Source of the DNA: Hahella chejuensis KCTC 2396
GTDB taxonomy: Bacteria; Pseudomonadota; Gammaproteobacteria; Pseudomonadales; Oleiphilaceae
Direction: 5' to 3'
Length of the DNA stretch: 64,000 nt
Assembly (NCBI RefSeq): GCF_000012985.1
Contig: NC_007645.1
Location: 1,364,001-1,428,000 of the forward strand
The notes beneath the pieces were generated by a model. It had not been told where the DNA came from. It saw nothing but the letters and a program-made list of their open reading frames with translations, and ran no database searches. The position numbers were made by a program, and so were the translations under genes. This document shows, one piece after another, positions 9,555 to 19,057 of this stretch. Numbering within the stretch: position 1 is the stretch's first letter; each line of letters begins with the position of its first letter.

Positions 9555-10808
9555 GTCTTCGCCGCCCTTTTCCTGTGCTTCCGGCGCGTTGTCTTGCTTG
9601 AAGCGTTTCACCGCGCTGATGCGGCGGCGCTGAATTTCCTCTCCCAGCCTGGCGCCGGTGTAACCCTGGGCCACCAGCTCCTGCGGCTGAATCTGCTGAC
9701 AGGTCTCCAGGACGCCGCGCAGAAAGTCCGCCTGAGGATAGGGTTTTTGCTCCCATCCAGTACGGCCGCGGGCGTCCGCCTCGCAGGCGAGCAGGAACAG
9801 TTCGAAACGGTCCGGTCGGCGCCAGGCGTCGCAGGATTGCAGCAGCTTCACCAAGGTGTTGGCGCGCAACTCCAGAGCGCGGTGGCAATGGGTATGATAC
9901 TGGCAGGCCATCAGCGCCAGTTCTTTGAACAGCTTGGGCGCTTTGACCCGCTCCGTCAGGGCTTTCACCAAATCGACCCCGACCGCTTCATGGTTATGAT
10001 GTTTGGGCCATTCTTCCTGCGGCGTGACGCCTTTGCCCAGGTCATGAATCAGTGCGGCGAAACGCACTTCTTCGCGTTCGCTCAATAAACAAGCCTGCTC
10101 CAGCGCCATCAGGCTGTGCAGGCCGGTGTCCACTTCCGGGTGGTATTGCGGCGTTTGCGGCACGCCGAACAAGGCGTTTAATTCGGGGAAAATATCCTGC
10201 AACGCGTGGGCGTCTTTCAGCACCTGAAAGTAAACGCGGGGCTGTTTCTGTCCCAGAGCGCGCACGGTTTCCTGCCATACGCGCTCCGCAGTCAGCGCTT
10301 TCAGTTCTCCTGAAGCCTGAATGTCCTGCATGAGTTGCAGGGTTTCCGGCGCCACGGTGAAGCCAAGATCAGCGTAGCGGGAGGCGAAACGGGCGACTCG
10401 CAATACGCGCAGAGGGTCTTCGGTAAAAGCCGGAGAAACATGGCGCAGAATGCGCGCCTCCAGATCCTGGCGACCGTTGAACGGGTCCACCAGATTGCCG
10501 TCGTCGTCCATGGCCATGGCGTTGATGGTCAGGTCGCGACGCAGCAGATCGTCTTCCAGAGAAATGTCCGGGGAAAAATCGCAGATAAAGCCGGTGTAGC
10601 CTTTGCCGCTTTTGCGTTCCGTGCGGGCGAGGGCGTGCTCTTCTTTGCTTTCGGGGTGAAGAAATACGGGAAAGTCCGCGCCGACCTGCTGATACCCCTG
10701 GTCCAGCATTTGTTCAGGGGTGGCGCCGACCACGACCCAGTCGCGGTCTTTGACAGGCAGGCCGAGTAAGGCGTCACGCACGGCTCCGCCCACTAAATAT
10801 CGTTGCAT
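9540..10808 (-). CDS. cca: CCA-adding tRNA nucleotidyltransferase (multifunctional, with HD domain)
   Basis: 422 residues. Adds or repairs the 3' CCA end of tRNAs. The nucleotidyltransferase head has [12 protein letters not shown] and the catalytic carboxylates Asp21 and Asp23 in DRDW, followed by RDLTINAMA and the base-reading helix region. The C-terminal HD phosphohydrolase domain is present (IHDLGKG and later HH pair), as in E. coli Cca. It is a single gene next to the thiolase. Confidence 0.96.
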   Translation of the reverse strand: MQRYLVGGAVRDALLGLPVKDRDWVVVGATPEQMLDQGYQQVGADFPVFLHPESKEEHALARTERKSGKGYTGFICDFSPDISLEDDLLRRDLTINAMAMDDDGNLVDPFNGRQDLEARILRHVSPAFTEDPLRVLRVARFASRYADLGFTVAPETLQLMQDIQASGELKALTAERVWQETVRALGQKQPRVYFQVLKDAHALQDIFPELNALFGVPQTPQYHPEVDTGLHSLMALEQACLLSEREEVRFAALIHDLGKGVTPQEEWPKHHNHEAVGVDLVKALTERVKAPKLFKELALMACQYHTHCHRALELRANTLVKLLQSCDAWRRPDRFELFLLACEADARGRTGWEQKPYPQADFLRGVLETCQQIQPQELVAQGYTGARLGEEIQRRRISAVKRFKQDNAPEAQEKGGEDVGLT

Positions 10809-11099
10809 ACAGTCTCGAATAGATGGTTACTGAAAGGGTAGGTTACTTGGAATGACCAGGGGTCACAAGGCCGCCAGGCCGGTGAGGCAAGATCGTTCCG
10901 CCATAGGAATGGCATTGATCTATTAGCGGTGTTGGATAAACCTATGGTGATCAATTTAACTATATGATTATTAAGTTGATTCTGTGTTTTTTATCTCGGG
11001 TTGGGCCGTCTTGGCACGAACTTTTCTATAGGAGTCTATACAACGCGGACGCCATCGGGCGTCGTCGCAGGAATTGTATTGGCATTGAGGGCTTCCAGC

Positions 11100-11678
11100 G
11101 TGAGTAAGCAGATTCAAGCAGTCGTATTGGCGGCGCTCGCCGGCCTGTTGTCGGCCTGTGGCCTGTATGGTCAGAAGCAAGAGCCCATCGACGACAACAT
11201 CGGCAAAGATCCTATCGTGGTGAGGGTGTCAGGGTATGCGACCTATGAAGATCCCCGTCACGCCACCTCCCAGCGCCACCGCCTGCTGGCGATGCGCGCG
11301 TCGAAGCTGGACGCCTATCGCTCTCTGGCGGAGCGTATCTACGGAACGGTGATCTACGGTTCTTCCACGGTGGAAGCGCTGGTCATGCAGAATGACGGCT
11401 TCAAAACCATGGTGGACAGCGTGATTCGCGGCGCCAGGGTGATGAGTGTGTCGGAGTTGCAGGGCGGTGGTTTTGAGACTGTATTGGAAGTGGTGCTGGA
11501 GGCAAGATTTCGCCGCTGTCTGACCAACGTCAATTACTTCCGTTATACCGAAGAATGTCGCATGCCGTTGCCCCATAGCGACCCGGACTTGCGCGCAAGC
11601 ATGGACTCTCCGGCGGGAGCGGCGGGAAGCAGCACAGGCACCGGTTTGTATTTTCTGGATGGCGATGTGAAAAAGTGA
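11100..11678 (+). CDS. flgP: flagellar assembly lipoprotein FlgP
   Basis: 192 residues from GTG 11100, chosen because a GAGG site lies about 8 bases upstream and the product then begins with a lipoprotein signal (lipobox LLSAC, Cys near residue 20). An open frame continues upstream to 11001 but would bury the signal peptide. The body is an LPP20/FlgP-like domain. In Vibrio, FlgP forms the basal disk of sheathed or polar flagella. Followed at once by flgT. A longer start is possible. Confidence 0.75.
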   Translation: MSKQIQAVVLAALAGLLSACGLYGQKQEPIDDNIGKDPIVVRVSGYATYEDPRHATSQRHRLLAMRASKLDAYRSLAERIYGTVIYGSSTVEALVMQNDGFKTMVDSVIRGARVMSVSELQGGGFETVLEVVLEARFRRCLTNVNYFRYTEECRMPLPHSDPDLRASMDSPAGAAGSSTGTGLYFLDGDVKK

Positions 11679-11695
11679 TACCGGGGGGGCTAATC

Positions 11696-12925
11696 ATGAG
11701 GCTGTTATTCAATCGAAGACTGTCGTTGCTGTCATTGTCCGGCGTGCTGGGGCTGCTTCTGACTTTGTGCTCCGGCGCGGCGCATGCTGAGTGGGTGAGG
11801 GTCACGGGACGCGCGCTCATCTACGGCGGCGATTACCAGCAGGCGCGTAAGGCGGCGCAGGAAGACGCTTTGCGACAAGCGGCGCTGATGTTCGGCGCGG
11901 AAGTCTCCAGCACCGATCAGATGGAGTTGGGGCGTTTAACCCAGTCCAGCGTGAGCGTCAGCAGTCGCGCCAAAGCCAAGCGAGTCGTCCCGGTTAGTGA
12001 AGAGGTGGAAGACGATACGCTGGTGCTGACCGTGGATGCGGACATGTATGAGCAGCCGTTGTGCGACGGCGCTTCCGTGAATGCCTATCGACGCAAGCTG
12101 GCGCTGTTGTCTTTCTCTCTGCAAGACCCTGGACAGGCTTCAGTCGGCGGCTTGTATGGCGTGGAGCGGGACATACCCAGTTATCTCAATCAGCTTTTAC
12201 AGTCCTCGCCGCGTTTGGCGGTGCATGAGGCCAGTCAGTTGCATCTCTACGATGAACTCGCCAATGCGCCGACCCATGAAACGGAGCTGCGCACGTTGAC
12301 TAAAGCGGTGGCGGCGTCACGGGACCTGGGGGTGCAGTTTGTGGTGTCCGGCGTGGTCAGGAATATTACTCTGCGTGACCCGGAAGGGCTGAAACGCTCT
12401 GTTCTCAACAATACGCTGCGCTTTGTCGGACTGAAGGATACCTACCGGGTATTCGATGTGGAGATGTTTATCCATGATGGTTTCAGTGGCGCGATACTGT
12501 TTCAGAAGCGCTACCGCACTGGCGCCGATTGGGAGGCGCGGGCGGATGAGCAGTATGGTTTGCTGTCCGCCGGGTTCAATCAGATGGAATACGGCAGGGC
12601 GGTGAAGCGGGCGCTGATGAATATGGCGGGGGACATTGAAGAAAATGTGTCCTGTCAGCCGTTCATGACCCGCATCGCGCGAGTGGAAGGACGTCAGGTT
12701 ATGTTTGAGGCGGGCGCCAACGCAGGCATCCGCCCCGGGGACACATTCCAGATCTATCGTTCACGCCAGCTGTTTGACGCAACCCGGTTCCAGGGAACCG
12801 AGCTGCGCGACGTCAAGCTGGCCTTGCAGGTGGATCAGGTGCAGCCTGAATTTTCCATTGGCCGCCTGAATATAGATCCTACCCGTCTGAATATTCAGAT
12901 GGATGATGTCTTGATCCGCTGGTGA
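11696..12925 (+). CDS. flgT: flagellar H-ring protein FlgT
   Basis: 409 residues from ATG 11696, behind a G-rich ribosome site; a GTG at 11675 overlapping the flgP stop is the alternative. A signal peptide ends near GAAHA, then comes an N-terminal domain starting WVRVTGRALI, a middle domain (about 130-300) and a C-terminal beta-rich domain (about 320-409). This is the three-domain order of Vibrio FlgT, which builds the H ring around the LP ring for sodium-driven polar flagella. No other flagellar genes are in this window. Confidence 0.82.
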   Translation: MRLLFNRRLSLLSLSGVLGLLLTLCSGAAHAEWVRVTGRALIYGGDYQQARKAAQEDALRQAALMFGAEVSSTDQMELGRLTQSSVSVSSRAKAKRVVPVSEEVEDDTLVLTVDADMYEQPLCDGASVNAYRRKLALLSFSLQDPGQASVGGLYGVERDIPSYLNQLLQSSPRLAVHEASQLHLYDELANAPTHETELRTLTKAVAASRDLGVQFVVSGVVRNITLRDPEGLKRSVLNNTLRFVGLKDTYRVFDVEMFIHDGFSGAILFQKRYRTGADWEARADEQYGLLSAGFNQMEYGRAVKRALMNMAGDIEENVSCQPFMTRIARVEGRQVMFEAGANAGIRPGDTFQIYRSRQLFDATRFQGTELRDVKLALQVDQVQPEFSIGRLNIDPTRLNIQMDDVLIRW

Positions 12926-12951
12926 CTATTATTGGTTTACCCATTACTGAT

Positions 12952-14157
12952 TTACAGATCGCTATGCGGACCAAATACCTCGTAGTGGATGCGTTCCGCT
13001 TCCACGCCGCATGACAGTAGCTGTTGCTTCGCCATCGCCATGAATGGGGTGGGACCGCACAGATAGAACTGTCCTTCCGCCAGTGGGAGCTTGTCCGCAA
13101 TGCCGGGTATGTCCATCAGTCCCTGGGCATGGTAATCCTGGTTTGCTTTATCCTCGTCGTTAGGTTGGCGATACCAGATGTGCGCGGACAGGTTTTTCCT
13201 TTGGCTCAGCAATTCCGTCACTCGCTGTTTGAAGCTGTGTTGCCTCCCGTTTTCGCAGGCGTGCAGATAATGAATGGGCGCGGGCTCCTCCAGCGTGGTC
13301 AGCATCTCCAGCATGGACATCATTGGCGTGAGGCCGACGCCGGCGGACACCAGAACGGTTGGGACGCCGGCCTGGGCGTGCAATGTAAAGTCTCCAGCGG
13401 GCGCCGCCAGCTCAATCGCGTCTCCTTCCTGTACATGATCGTGCAGGTAATTGGATACCAGACCGGGCTTGTCGCCGGACTCCCGTTTCACGGAAATGCG
13501 ATAGGTGGCGCCGTTCGGCGCGGCGGACAGAGAATACTGGCGAATCTGCTCATAGCCATCAGGCTCTGGCCTGATCTTGACGCCGATGTACTGGCCGGGA
13601 TGGAAGTCGATAACGGCGTCGCCGTCCTTCGGCGCAAGTACAAAGCTGGTCACCAGCTCGGATTCTTTTTGCTTCGACTGTACGATAAAAGTCCGGGTTC
13701 CCTTCCAGCCTCCCTGAGCGGCGGCGCGCGTTTTATACAGCTCGCCTTCTTTCGCAATGAATACGCCGGCGAGAAACTGATAGGCCTTGGCCCAGGCGTC
13801 TCTGATTTCCGGAGTAAATGTGTCTCCGAGCAGTTCCTGCAGCGTTTCCAACAGGTGATGGCCGACAATATCATACTGCGCGGGCTGGATATTGAAGCTC
13901 GTGTGCTTGTGAGCGATGCGCTCGATGGCGCCTGCTAGCGCTTCAGGCGTTTCAATGTGCTTTGCATAGGCGGCGATCGCATTGAACAGGGCGACCTGTT
14001 GCCCGCCTGAATGTTGGTGGCTGCTGTTGAAAATATTCAGCAGCTCAGGATTGTGGCTGAACAACCTGCGGTAAAAATGCTCAGTGATCGCCACGCCCCC
14101 GCTTTCCAATACCGGGATAGTGGCTTTGATGGTTGCGATAGTGTTGGAATCTAACAC
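12952..14157 (-). CDS. hmp: flavohaemoprotein (nitric oxide dioxygenase)
   Basis: 401 residues from GTG 14157, preceded by AAGAAGGAG at good spacing; a reading frame upstream to 14256 lacks that support. Oxidises NO to nitrate with O2 and NAD(P)H. Globin domain has Tyr29 (B10) and proximal His85, identical in position to E. coli Hmp. The FAD domain has RQYSLS, and the NAD domain has SAGVGLTPM and FYLCGPTPFM. It lies downstream of nnrS on the same strand and belongs to a NO-defence group with norR. Confidence 0.95.
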   Translation of the reverse strand: MLDSNTIATIKATIPVLESGGVAITEHFYRRLFSHNPELLNIFNSSHQHSGGQQVALFNAIAAYAKHIETPEALAGAIERIAHKHTSFNIQPAQYDIVGHHLLETLQELLGDTFTPEIRDAWAKAYQFLAGVFIAKEGELYKTRAAAQGGWKGTRTFIVQSKQKESELVTSFVLAPKDGDAVIDFHPGQYIGVKIRPEPDGYEQIRQYSLSAAPNGATYRISVKRESGDKPGLVSNYLHDHVQEGDAIELAAPAGDFTLHAQAGVPTVLVSAGVGLTPMMSMLEMLTTLEEPAPIHYLHACENGRQHSFKQRVTELLSQRKNLSAHIWYRQPNDEDKANQDYHAQGLMDIPGIADKLPLAEGQFYLCGPTPFMAMAKQQLLSCGVEAERIHYEVFGPHSDL

Positions 14158-14277
14158 TCTAACTCCTTCTTGGATGGTAAATAGTCGTAGTGGTATTGAA
14201 AGGGAGAGCGCCGCCGAATTTTGTGGCGGCGCTTTCATGAAAGTCGGCTGGAACATCAGTCAGCTAGATTGAAAAAC

Positions 14278-14330
14278 AGACGAGCCGACAAATAGACGAG
14301 CCGACAAATAGACGAACCGACAAGTAGACG
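14278..14330. repeat. 16-bp tandem repeat, 3.3 copies
   Basis: Unit AGACGAGCCGACAAAT at 14278-14293 and 14294-14309, a third copy with two changes at 14310-14325, then AGACG. It lies between the hmp start and the nnrS stop. Either a slippage product or a set of binding sites. Confidence 0.9.
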
Positions 14331-14336
14331 TTTGCT

Positions 14337-15524
14337 TCAACCGGGTTTTCCGTCCGCGCGCGGCGCATTAAGAATGCCGGCGTAATGAATAACGAAAACC
14401 AGATACGCCAGCGCCCATAGCGCAGCGGAGATGCGCCAGACGGCGGGAGCTGACATAAGTAGCGGTAGCCCGGCGCGTACGACGGCCGCCGCCAGGATCA
14501 GCGCAAACGCCCAGGCCATCAGCGCGGGGGGCTGTAGAGGGCGGCCTGTGTGTCCCAATGAGACCCGGGACATCATCGCCAGAATCATGCCTCCGATGGC
14601 GCCCACGGTCACCAGATGCAGGGCGTCAGTGAAGTGCGCTCCTTGCGATAAGAGACTCAGGCCCATGCCTAACTGTCCGAGAGCCAGCGCCAGATAGGAT
14701 AAGTGCAGCGACCACAGCAAGGGGACGCCAAATGTTTTCAAACTGCGCCAGTGCGCGATCCGCAATAGTTGCAACGCGCCTGTCACCAGCAACAGCACTG
14801 CGACGGTCGGCGTCAGTGAAGGGATAAAGCGTCCGCTGAAAAAAGCCAGCGCCGTCAGAGGCGTCAGCAGCGCCAGGGCCTTTTCCAGCCACCCTGGCGT
14901 CGTGATGGCGTCAACGCCTAATCCCCGTTGCGTGAAAAATGGAATGACGCGCCCGCCTAAAAGGGTGATCAAGACACACATCATCAGGACGCCGGTATTG
15001 AGAAGATGCAGAGCCAACCCAGCATCGCTGACGGTGGCGGAAACGATGTCCAAGGTCGCCATCAATAGCAGAACCGGAGCGATGATCAGGTTGCGATGAT
15101 TGCCTGAACGAACCAGTAAGTTGATGAAAGCCAGGGCCGACAACGCCCACCACAGTATCTCTGCGACGATCGCCAGACGAAGCGCGTCGTCGCCAAGAAA
15201 GAATGCGATGCGGGCTGTCAGCCAGAGCAGAACCAGCGCCGCCAGCGCCTTGTTTTTCACGCTGGGCAATCCCGTCCAGGTCTGCACCGCCGTCAGCAGA
15301 AAGCCGATAACAATCGCTCCGCCGAACCCGAACAGCATTTCATGGCCGTGCCATACAACCGGCGACATAGCGGTGAGCCAGGGCGCTGCGCCATTCAGCA
15401 GCAATATCCAGTAGGCGATGGCGACGATGGAGAACAGTGATCCAAACAGGAAAAACGGACGGAACGCCAAACCCAGTAAAGGCAGGGTGGGGCGTGGGGT
15501 GCGGTCGCTGGCGATTTGCGTCAT
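14337..15524 (-). CDS. nnrS: NnrS family haem/copper membrane protein
   Basis: 395 residues, about twelve hydrophobic segments, inner membrane. NnrS proteins relieve nitrosative stress; the family motifs LAFRPFFLFG near the N-terminus, VWHGHEMLFGFG with its histidines and the later FFTQRG region are visible. It follows a small membrane gene by 10 bases, and both should be read from the sigma-54 promoter at 15833-15848. Confidence 0.92.
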   Translation of the reverse strand: MTQIASDRTPRPTLPLLGLAFRPFFLFGSLFSIVAIAYWILLLNGAAPWLTAMSPVVWHGHEMLFGFGGAIVIGFLLTAVQTWTGLPSVKNKALAALVLLWLTARIAFFLGDDALRLAIVAEILWWALSALAFINLLVRSGNHRNLIIAPVLLLMATLDIVSATVSDAGLALHLLNTGVLMMCVLITLLGGRVIPFFTQRGLGVDAITTPGWLEKALALLTPLTALAFFSGRFIPSLTPTVAVLLLVTGALQLLRIAHWRSLKTFGVPLLWSLHLSYLALALGQLGMGLSLLSQGAHFTDALHLVTVGAIGGMILAMMSRVSLGHTGRPLQPPALMAWAFALILAAAVVRAGLPLLMSAPAVWRISAALWALAYLVFVIHYAGILNAPRADGKPG

Positions 15525-15534
15525 GAGAGTTTAT

Positions 15535-15783
15535 TCAGCCTCCATTCAAAGCGATGCGACGATTGCCGATCAGTCGTAAAACATAGCCTAGTTTCAAGGC
15601 TCCGGCTGACACTACCATGGTGATATGAGCGGCGACTTGTTGTCCGATGCTGAAGCTGTCCGCATAGGGATAGCAAATCAGTGCGGTGGCGACGATAACG
15701 ACAATTGACGTCACCAGCGTTCTGTCGCCGATCTTCATCAGTCTGGCGGCGAAACCGTCAAGGGTTGCGTTGGCCTGGTTCAT
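15535..15783 (-). CDS. small two-span membrane protein of the NO-response operon
   Basis: 82 residues from ATG 15783, chosen because GAGGAGG lies just upstream; the frame continues to 15837 without a ribosome site. Two membrane spans (about residues 24-42 and 50-70). I do not recognise a named family. It is first in the operon with nnrS and lies directly downstream of the sigma-54 promoter, so a role in NO response is likely but inferred. Confidence 0.75.
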   Translation of the reverse strand: MNQANATLDGFAARLMKIGDRTLVTSIVVIVATALICYPYADSFSIGQQVAAHITMVVSAGALKLGYVLRLIGNRRIALNGG

Positions 15784-15832
15784 AGCATTCCTCCTCAAGA
15801 TGCGTATTAACCGGAAGTGTTGTGTCTTTATG

Positions 15833-15848
15833 TGCAATTGCTTTGCCA
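15833..15848 (-). promoter_or_regulatory. sigma-54 promoter of the small-membrane-protein/nnrS operon
   Basis: On the minus strand the sequence reads TGGCAAAGCAATTGCA. It has the GG and GC dinucleotides at exactly the -24/-12 spacing of sigma-54 promoters. Transcription would begin about 40 bases ahead of the start codon at 15783. NorR is a sigma-54 activator and its gene starts 108 bases away, which supports the call. Confidence 0.8.
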
Positions 15849-15902
15849 GGTTGGAGTACCCTGAAAATAAAGGGAAAAGCGCTGGATATAAGCGGCGATA
15901 GG

Positions 15903-15937
15903 GTTAAAATCACCTTGATAAAATGAGTCAAAAAGAC
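15903..15937. promoter_or_regulatory. two NorR-like enhancer sites
   Basis: Two GT-N7-AC motifs at 15903-15913 and 15927-15937, 24 bases apart, between norR and the sigma-54 promoter. E. coli NorR binds three such sites upstream of norV; I find two clear ones here. The second, GTCAAAAAGAC, is close to the GTCA-N3-TGAC core. Confidence 0.6.
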
Positions 15938-15956
15938 ATGTAAGAGTTTATTTGAT

Positions 15957-17552
15957 ATGACCGACGCGCCCCTCTCCGTGCTAGTGGAGATCGCTGTGGA
16001 TCTCGCCAATAGTCTGACCAATGAAGACCGTTTTGATCGCTTATTGAGCGCCGTGCGCAGAGCCATACCCTGCGATGCGGTGGCGCTGCTCGCCTTGCGC
16101 GAGGATATGTTGGTTCCACTGGCGGCGCAGGGGTTGTCGCCGGATATTCTGGGGCGTCGTTTCAAGGCGGACGAACACCCGCGTTTCGAGCGGCTGACGC
16201 AGTCGCGACAACCTGTGCGCTTCGCCGCCGACTGCCAGCTGCCGGACCCATACGACGGCTTGCTGCTGGCGACGGAGGGCGATCTCCCCGTCCATGCCTG
16301 CATGGGCTTCCCTTTGTATTCTGACAATCGCTTGATCGGCCTGCTGACACTGGACAGTCTCAGCGCGGGGGTGTTCGACGATATTTCCCAGAAGACGCTG
16401 TCTATTCTCAATGCTCTGGCCGCTGCGACATTACGATCCGCTGAACTGCTGAACATGCTGGAGTACAAGGCCAGTCACGCCCATGAGGTGGCGTTGGCGT
16501 TGACCCAGGAGGCGCTGAGCCGCGACGGCGGCGAGCTGATAGGCGAAAGCGCAGCCATGGCGCAGTTGAAGCGGGAAATCCGTCTGGTGGCGTCCTCGGA
16601 TTTTAATGTGCTGGTGACCGGGGAGACGGGCGTGGGGAAAGAACTGGTCGCCCGTACTCTGCACATGCTGTCGTCCCGCTGCAATGAGCCCCTGGTTTAC
16701 GTTAACTGCGCCGCCGTACCCGACGCTCTGGCGGAAAGCGAGCTGTTTGGACATGTGCGGGGCGCTTTCACCGGCGCCAACAGTGATCGTATGGGCAAGT
16801 TCATGCTGGCGGATGGGGGCTCCCTGTTTCTCGATGAAATCGGCGAGTTGTCCCTGGCTGTGCAGAGCAAACTGTTGCGGGCGCTGCAAAGCGGAGAAGT
16901 GCAGAAAGTAGGGCGGGACAAACCGGAGAAAGTGAACGTGCGGGTGATCGCAGCCACCAACCGGGATCTTGCGCGGGAAGTGAAAGCGGAAACGTTTCGC
17001 GCGGATTTATATCACCGTCTGAGCGTCTACCCCATTCAGGTTCCGCCCTTGCGCGAGCGCGACCAGGACGTCTTGTTGCTGGCGGGCTATTTTATCGCTG
17101 CGACGCGACGCAAGCTGGGTATGGAGCAGATTCGATTGGCCCCGGCGGTGAACGAGGCGTTGCTGGCTTATCCCTGGCCGGGGAATGTGCGAGAGCTGGA
17201 GCACACCATCAGTCGGGCGGCGCTGCGCGCCAGAAGTGAACAAGCCGGTAAGCGGATCGTGACGATCCTGCCGGAGCACTGTGACCTTTCTGTTCCACCT
17301 TCCTCTTCCACGATATTGCAGCCTGACCGCACAGTTTCCGCCGAGCTGGCTTCATCGCATAAGCCTGTTAACCTGAAAGAAGAAACGGAACGGTTTCAGC
17401 GTGAGCTGATTCATCGCACACTCACCGAAGCGCAGGGCAATTGGGCCGCCGCCGCCCGTGCTCTGTCTTTGGACCGCGCTAACCTGATCAGGCTGGCCAA
17501 GCGATTAGGCGTTCATGTGGAAAGGCGGCATGCTGTCGTGCGCAAGCAATAG
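15957..17552 (+). CDS. norR: NO-responsive sigma-54 activator NorR
   Basis: 531 residues. N-terminal GAF domain (about 1-160) with Asp97, Asp100, His113 and Cys115 at places matching the non-haem iron region of E. coli NorR. The AAA+ domain has Walker A GETGVGKE at 222-229, the sigma-54 contact loop GAFTGA at 269-274 and Walker B FLDEIG near 291. The C-terminal Fis-type helix-turn-helix is at about 490-520 (WAAAARALSLDRANL). Binding of NO to iron relieves repression of the ATPase. Divergent from the small protein/nnrS operon it should control. Confidence 0.95.
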   Translation: MTDAPLSVLVEIAVDLANSLTNEDRFDRLLSAVRRAIPCDAVALLALREDMLVPLAAQGLSPDILGRRFKADEHPRFERLTQSRQPVRFAADCQLPDPYDGLLLATEGDLPVHACMGFPLYSDNRLIGLLTLDSLSAGVFDDISQKTLSILNALAAATLRSAELLNMLEYKASHAHEVALALTQEALSRDGGELIGESAAMAQLKREIRLVASSDFNVLVTGETGVGKELVARTLHMLSSRCNEPLVYVNCAAVPDALAESELFGHVRGAFTGANSDRMGKFMLADGGSLFLDEIGELSLAVQSKLLRALQSGEVQKVGRDKPEKVNVRVIAATNRDLAREVKAETFRADLYHRLSVYPIQVPPLRERDQDVLLLAGYFIAATRRKLGMEQIRLAPAVNEALLAYPWPGNVRELEHTISRAALRARSEQAGKRIVTILPEHCDLSVPPSSSTILQPDRTVSAELASSHKPVNLKEETERFQRELIHRTLTEAQGNWAAAARALSLDRANLIRLAKRLGVHVERRHAVVRKQ

Positions 17553-17677
17553 AGCACTAACAAAGTCTGTACTCAATCAATAGTGAGGAAGCAAGGCGCT
17601 GGTTGGTCATATTGGCCATATTGCTGAAAATAAGGATTGGGCGCGAGACTGAAAATCGAAAACTGGAGTAGTCGTTT

Positions 17678-18208
17678 ATGTTCTGGAAAAAGCAAAGCAA
17701 GAATGAGAAAGAAACCGAACTGTTGAAGGACCCCAGACCGCATCATTACACGTTCGCCCACATCGCCATGCGTAAGTTTTGCGAAAGTGATCCGTTGCAG
17801 TTGTTCGCCTTGATCCCTACCGAGGAGCGAGCGCATCTGATTGACTTTCTCTGGTCCAAAGTGTGCGAAAACTGCGATCCGGAGGGCAAAGCGGATTTTG
17901 ATCCCAATGACATTGAGTTCGCCACATTACGGGTGAAAGACTATCCGACCATTCTGATGAAAATGCCTGAGGCCAAAGCCGTCGCTGAGGCGATGCTGGT
18001 GGCGATTGTGCTGACGGCGGAACCGGAGATGAACGTGGAAAACGAATCGCCTCCATTCCGCTATTTCACCCTGGAGCTTGGCGTAAACACGGAAGGCGGA
18101 TTGCGTACCGTTATGTGTGAGTGGCGCGGCGACTCTCACGCCAATCTGGGCGATGGACCTGAGCCGGAGGCGAGAGCGTTCCTGCAGCGGGTGGAGAGTC
18201 TGGTCTGA
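17678..18208 (+). CDS. conserved-looking hypothetical protein
   Basis: 176 residues, soluble, acidic, no signal peptide or membrane segment. The start ATG 17678 is preceded by a weak GGAG-type site. I do not recognise the family. The stretch HHYTFAHIAMRKFCESDP and a CENC pair (about residues 64-67) stand out. It is monocistronic between norR and a periplasmic binding protein, with codon use like its neighbours. Confidence 0.75.
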   Translation: MFWKKQSKNEKETELLKDPRPHHYTFAHIAMRKFCESDPLQLFALIPTEERAHLIDFLWSKVCENCDPEGKADFDPNDIEFATLRVKDYPTILMKMPEAKAVAEAMLVAIVLTAEPEMNVENESPPFRYFTLELGVNTEGGLRTVMCEWRGDSHANLGDGPEPEARAFLQRVESLV

Positions 18209-18295
18209 GGCGCTTCGCTCAGGCGGTGAGACTTTACAGGGGGTTGGCAAGAGCTAGACTTATAGCCACTCCCTTGAATTTTGCGGCGGGAAGTC

Positions 18296-19057
18296 ATGCA
18301 AGTCTCACGCTGGTTCTGTGTCTTTATGCTATTACTTTGTCGCGCCCTGCCGGCTGGCGCTGAGATGTCTGGGGGCGCAAACACTGCGTTAGACGTTTAT
18401 ATTTCCGAATACCCTCCCTTTTGCTACACGGAAAATGGCGTCGCTAAAGGCATGGCGGTCGAAACCGTACAAGAAATCATGCGGACGACAGGGCAATCCT
18501 ATCCGATCCAATCCACGCCCTGGAAACGGGGTTTGCATTACTTGGCCAGTAAACCCAACGCGGCGCTATTCACCGTGACTCGAACCGAGCAACGAGAGCC
18601 GCTGTATAAGTGGGTAGGGCCGGTGGCGATCTCCAATCTGGTGTTTTTCGCCCCTAAAAACTCCGATATCCGAATTAGCAGCATGGACGATGCGCGCGCA
18701 GTGCCTCGTATCGGCACAGTGCAGGGATACTCTGCAGAGAAATTATTGCAGCGCCAGGGTTTCACCAATTTGATCAGCAGCTCTGGGAGCGAACAATTCA
18801 ATCCGGGTAATTTGGTGCGTGGCTACCTGGATCTTTGGGTGACGGTAGATGTGGTTGGCGTCTATACGGCGAGGTTGCAGGGTATAGATCCTGGTCTGAT
18901 GAAAGTCGTTTATGTCATCCAAGAGCAGCCCAAATACATCGCTTTTTCAAAAGATGTTCCAGATAGCGTGATTCAAATCTGGCAGGACGCTCTGGACGAA
19001 ATGAAGCGGGACGGACGCATGCAGAGCATTACGCAGAAATGGCTGGGGACGCCGTGA
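18296..19057 (+). CDS. periplasmic solute-binding protein, amino-acid type (family 3)
   Basis: 253 residues from ATG 18296; a TTG five codons earlier is less likely. A signal peptide ends near ALPAGAE. The fold is the SBP family 3 type, with YISEYPPFCYTENGVAKGMAVE as the opening ligand block. No permease or ATPase is adjacent, so it may feed a distant transporter or act as a stand-alone sensor or adaptor. Ligand unknown. Confidence 0.82.
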   Translation: MQVSRWFCVFMLLLCRALPAGAEMSGGANTALDVYISEYPPFCYTENGVAKGMAVETVQEIMRTTGQSYPIQSTPWKRGLHYLASKPNAALFTVTRTEQREPLYKWVGPVAISNLVFFAPKNSDIRISSMDDARAVPRIGTVQGYSAEKLLQRQGFTNLISSSGSEQFNPGNLVRGYLDLWVTVDVVGVYTARLQGIDPGLMKVVYVIQEQPKYIAFSKDVPDSVIQIWQDALDEMKRDGRMQSITQKWLGTP

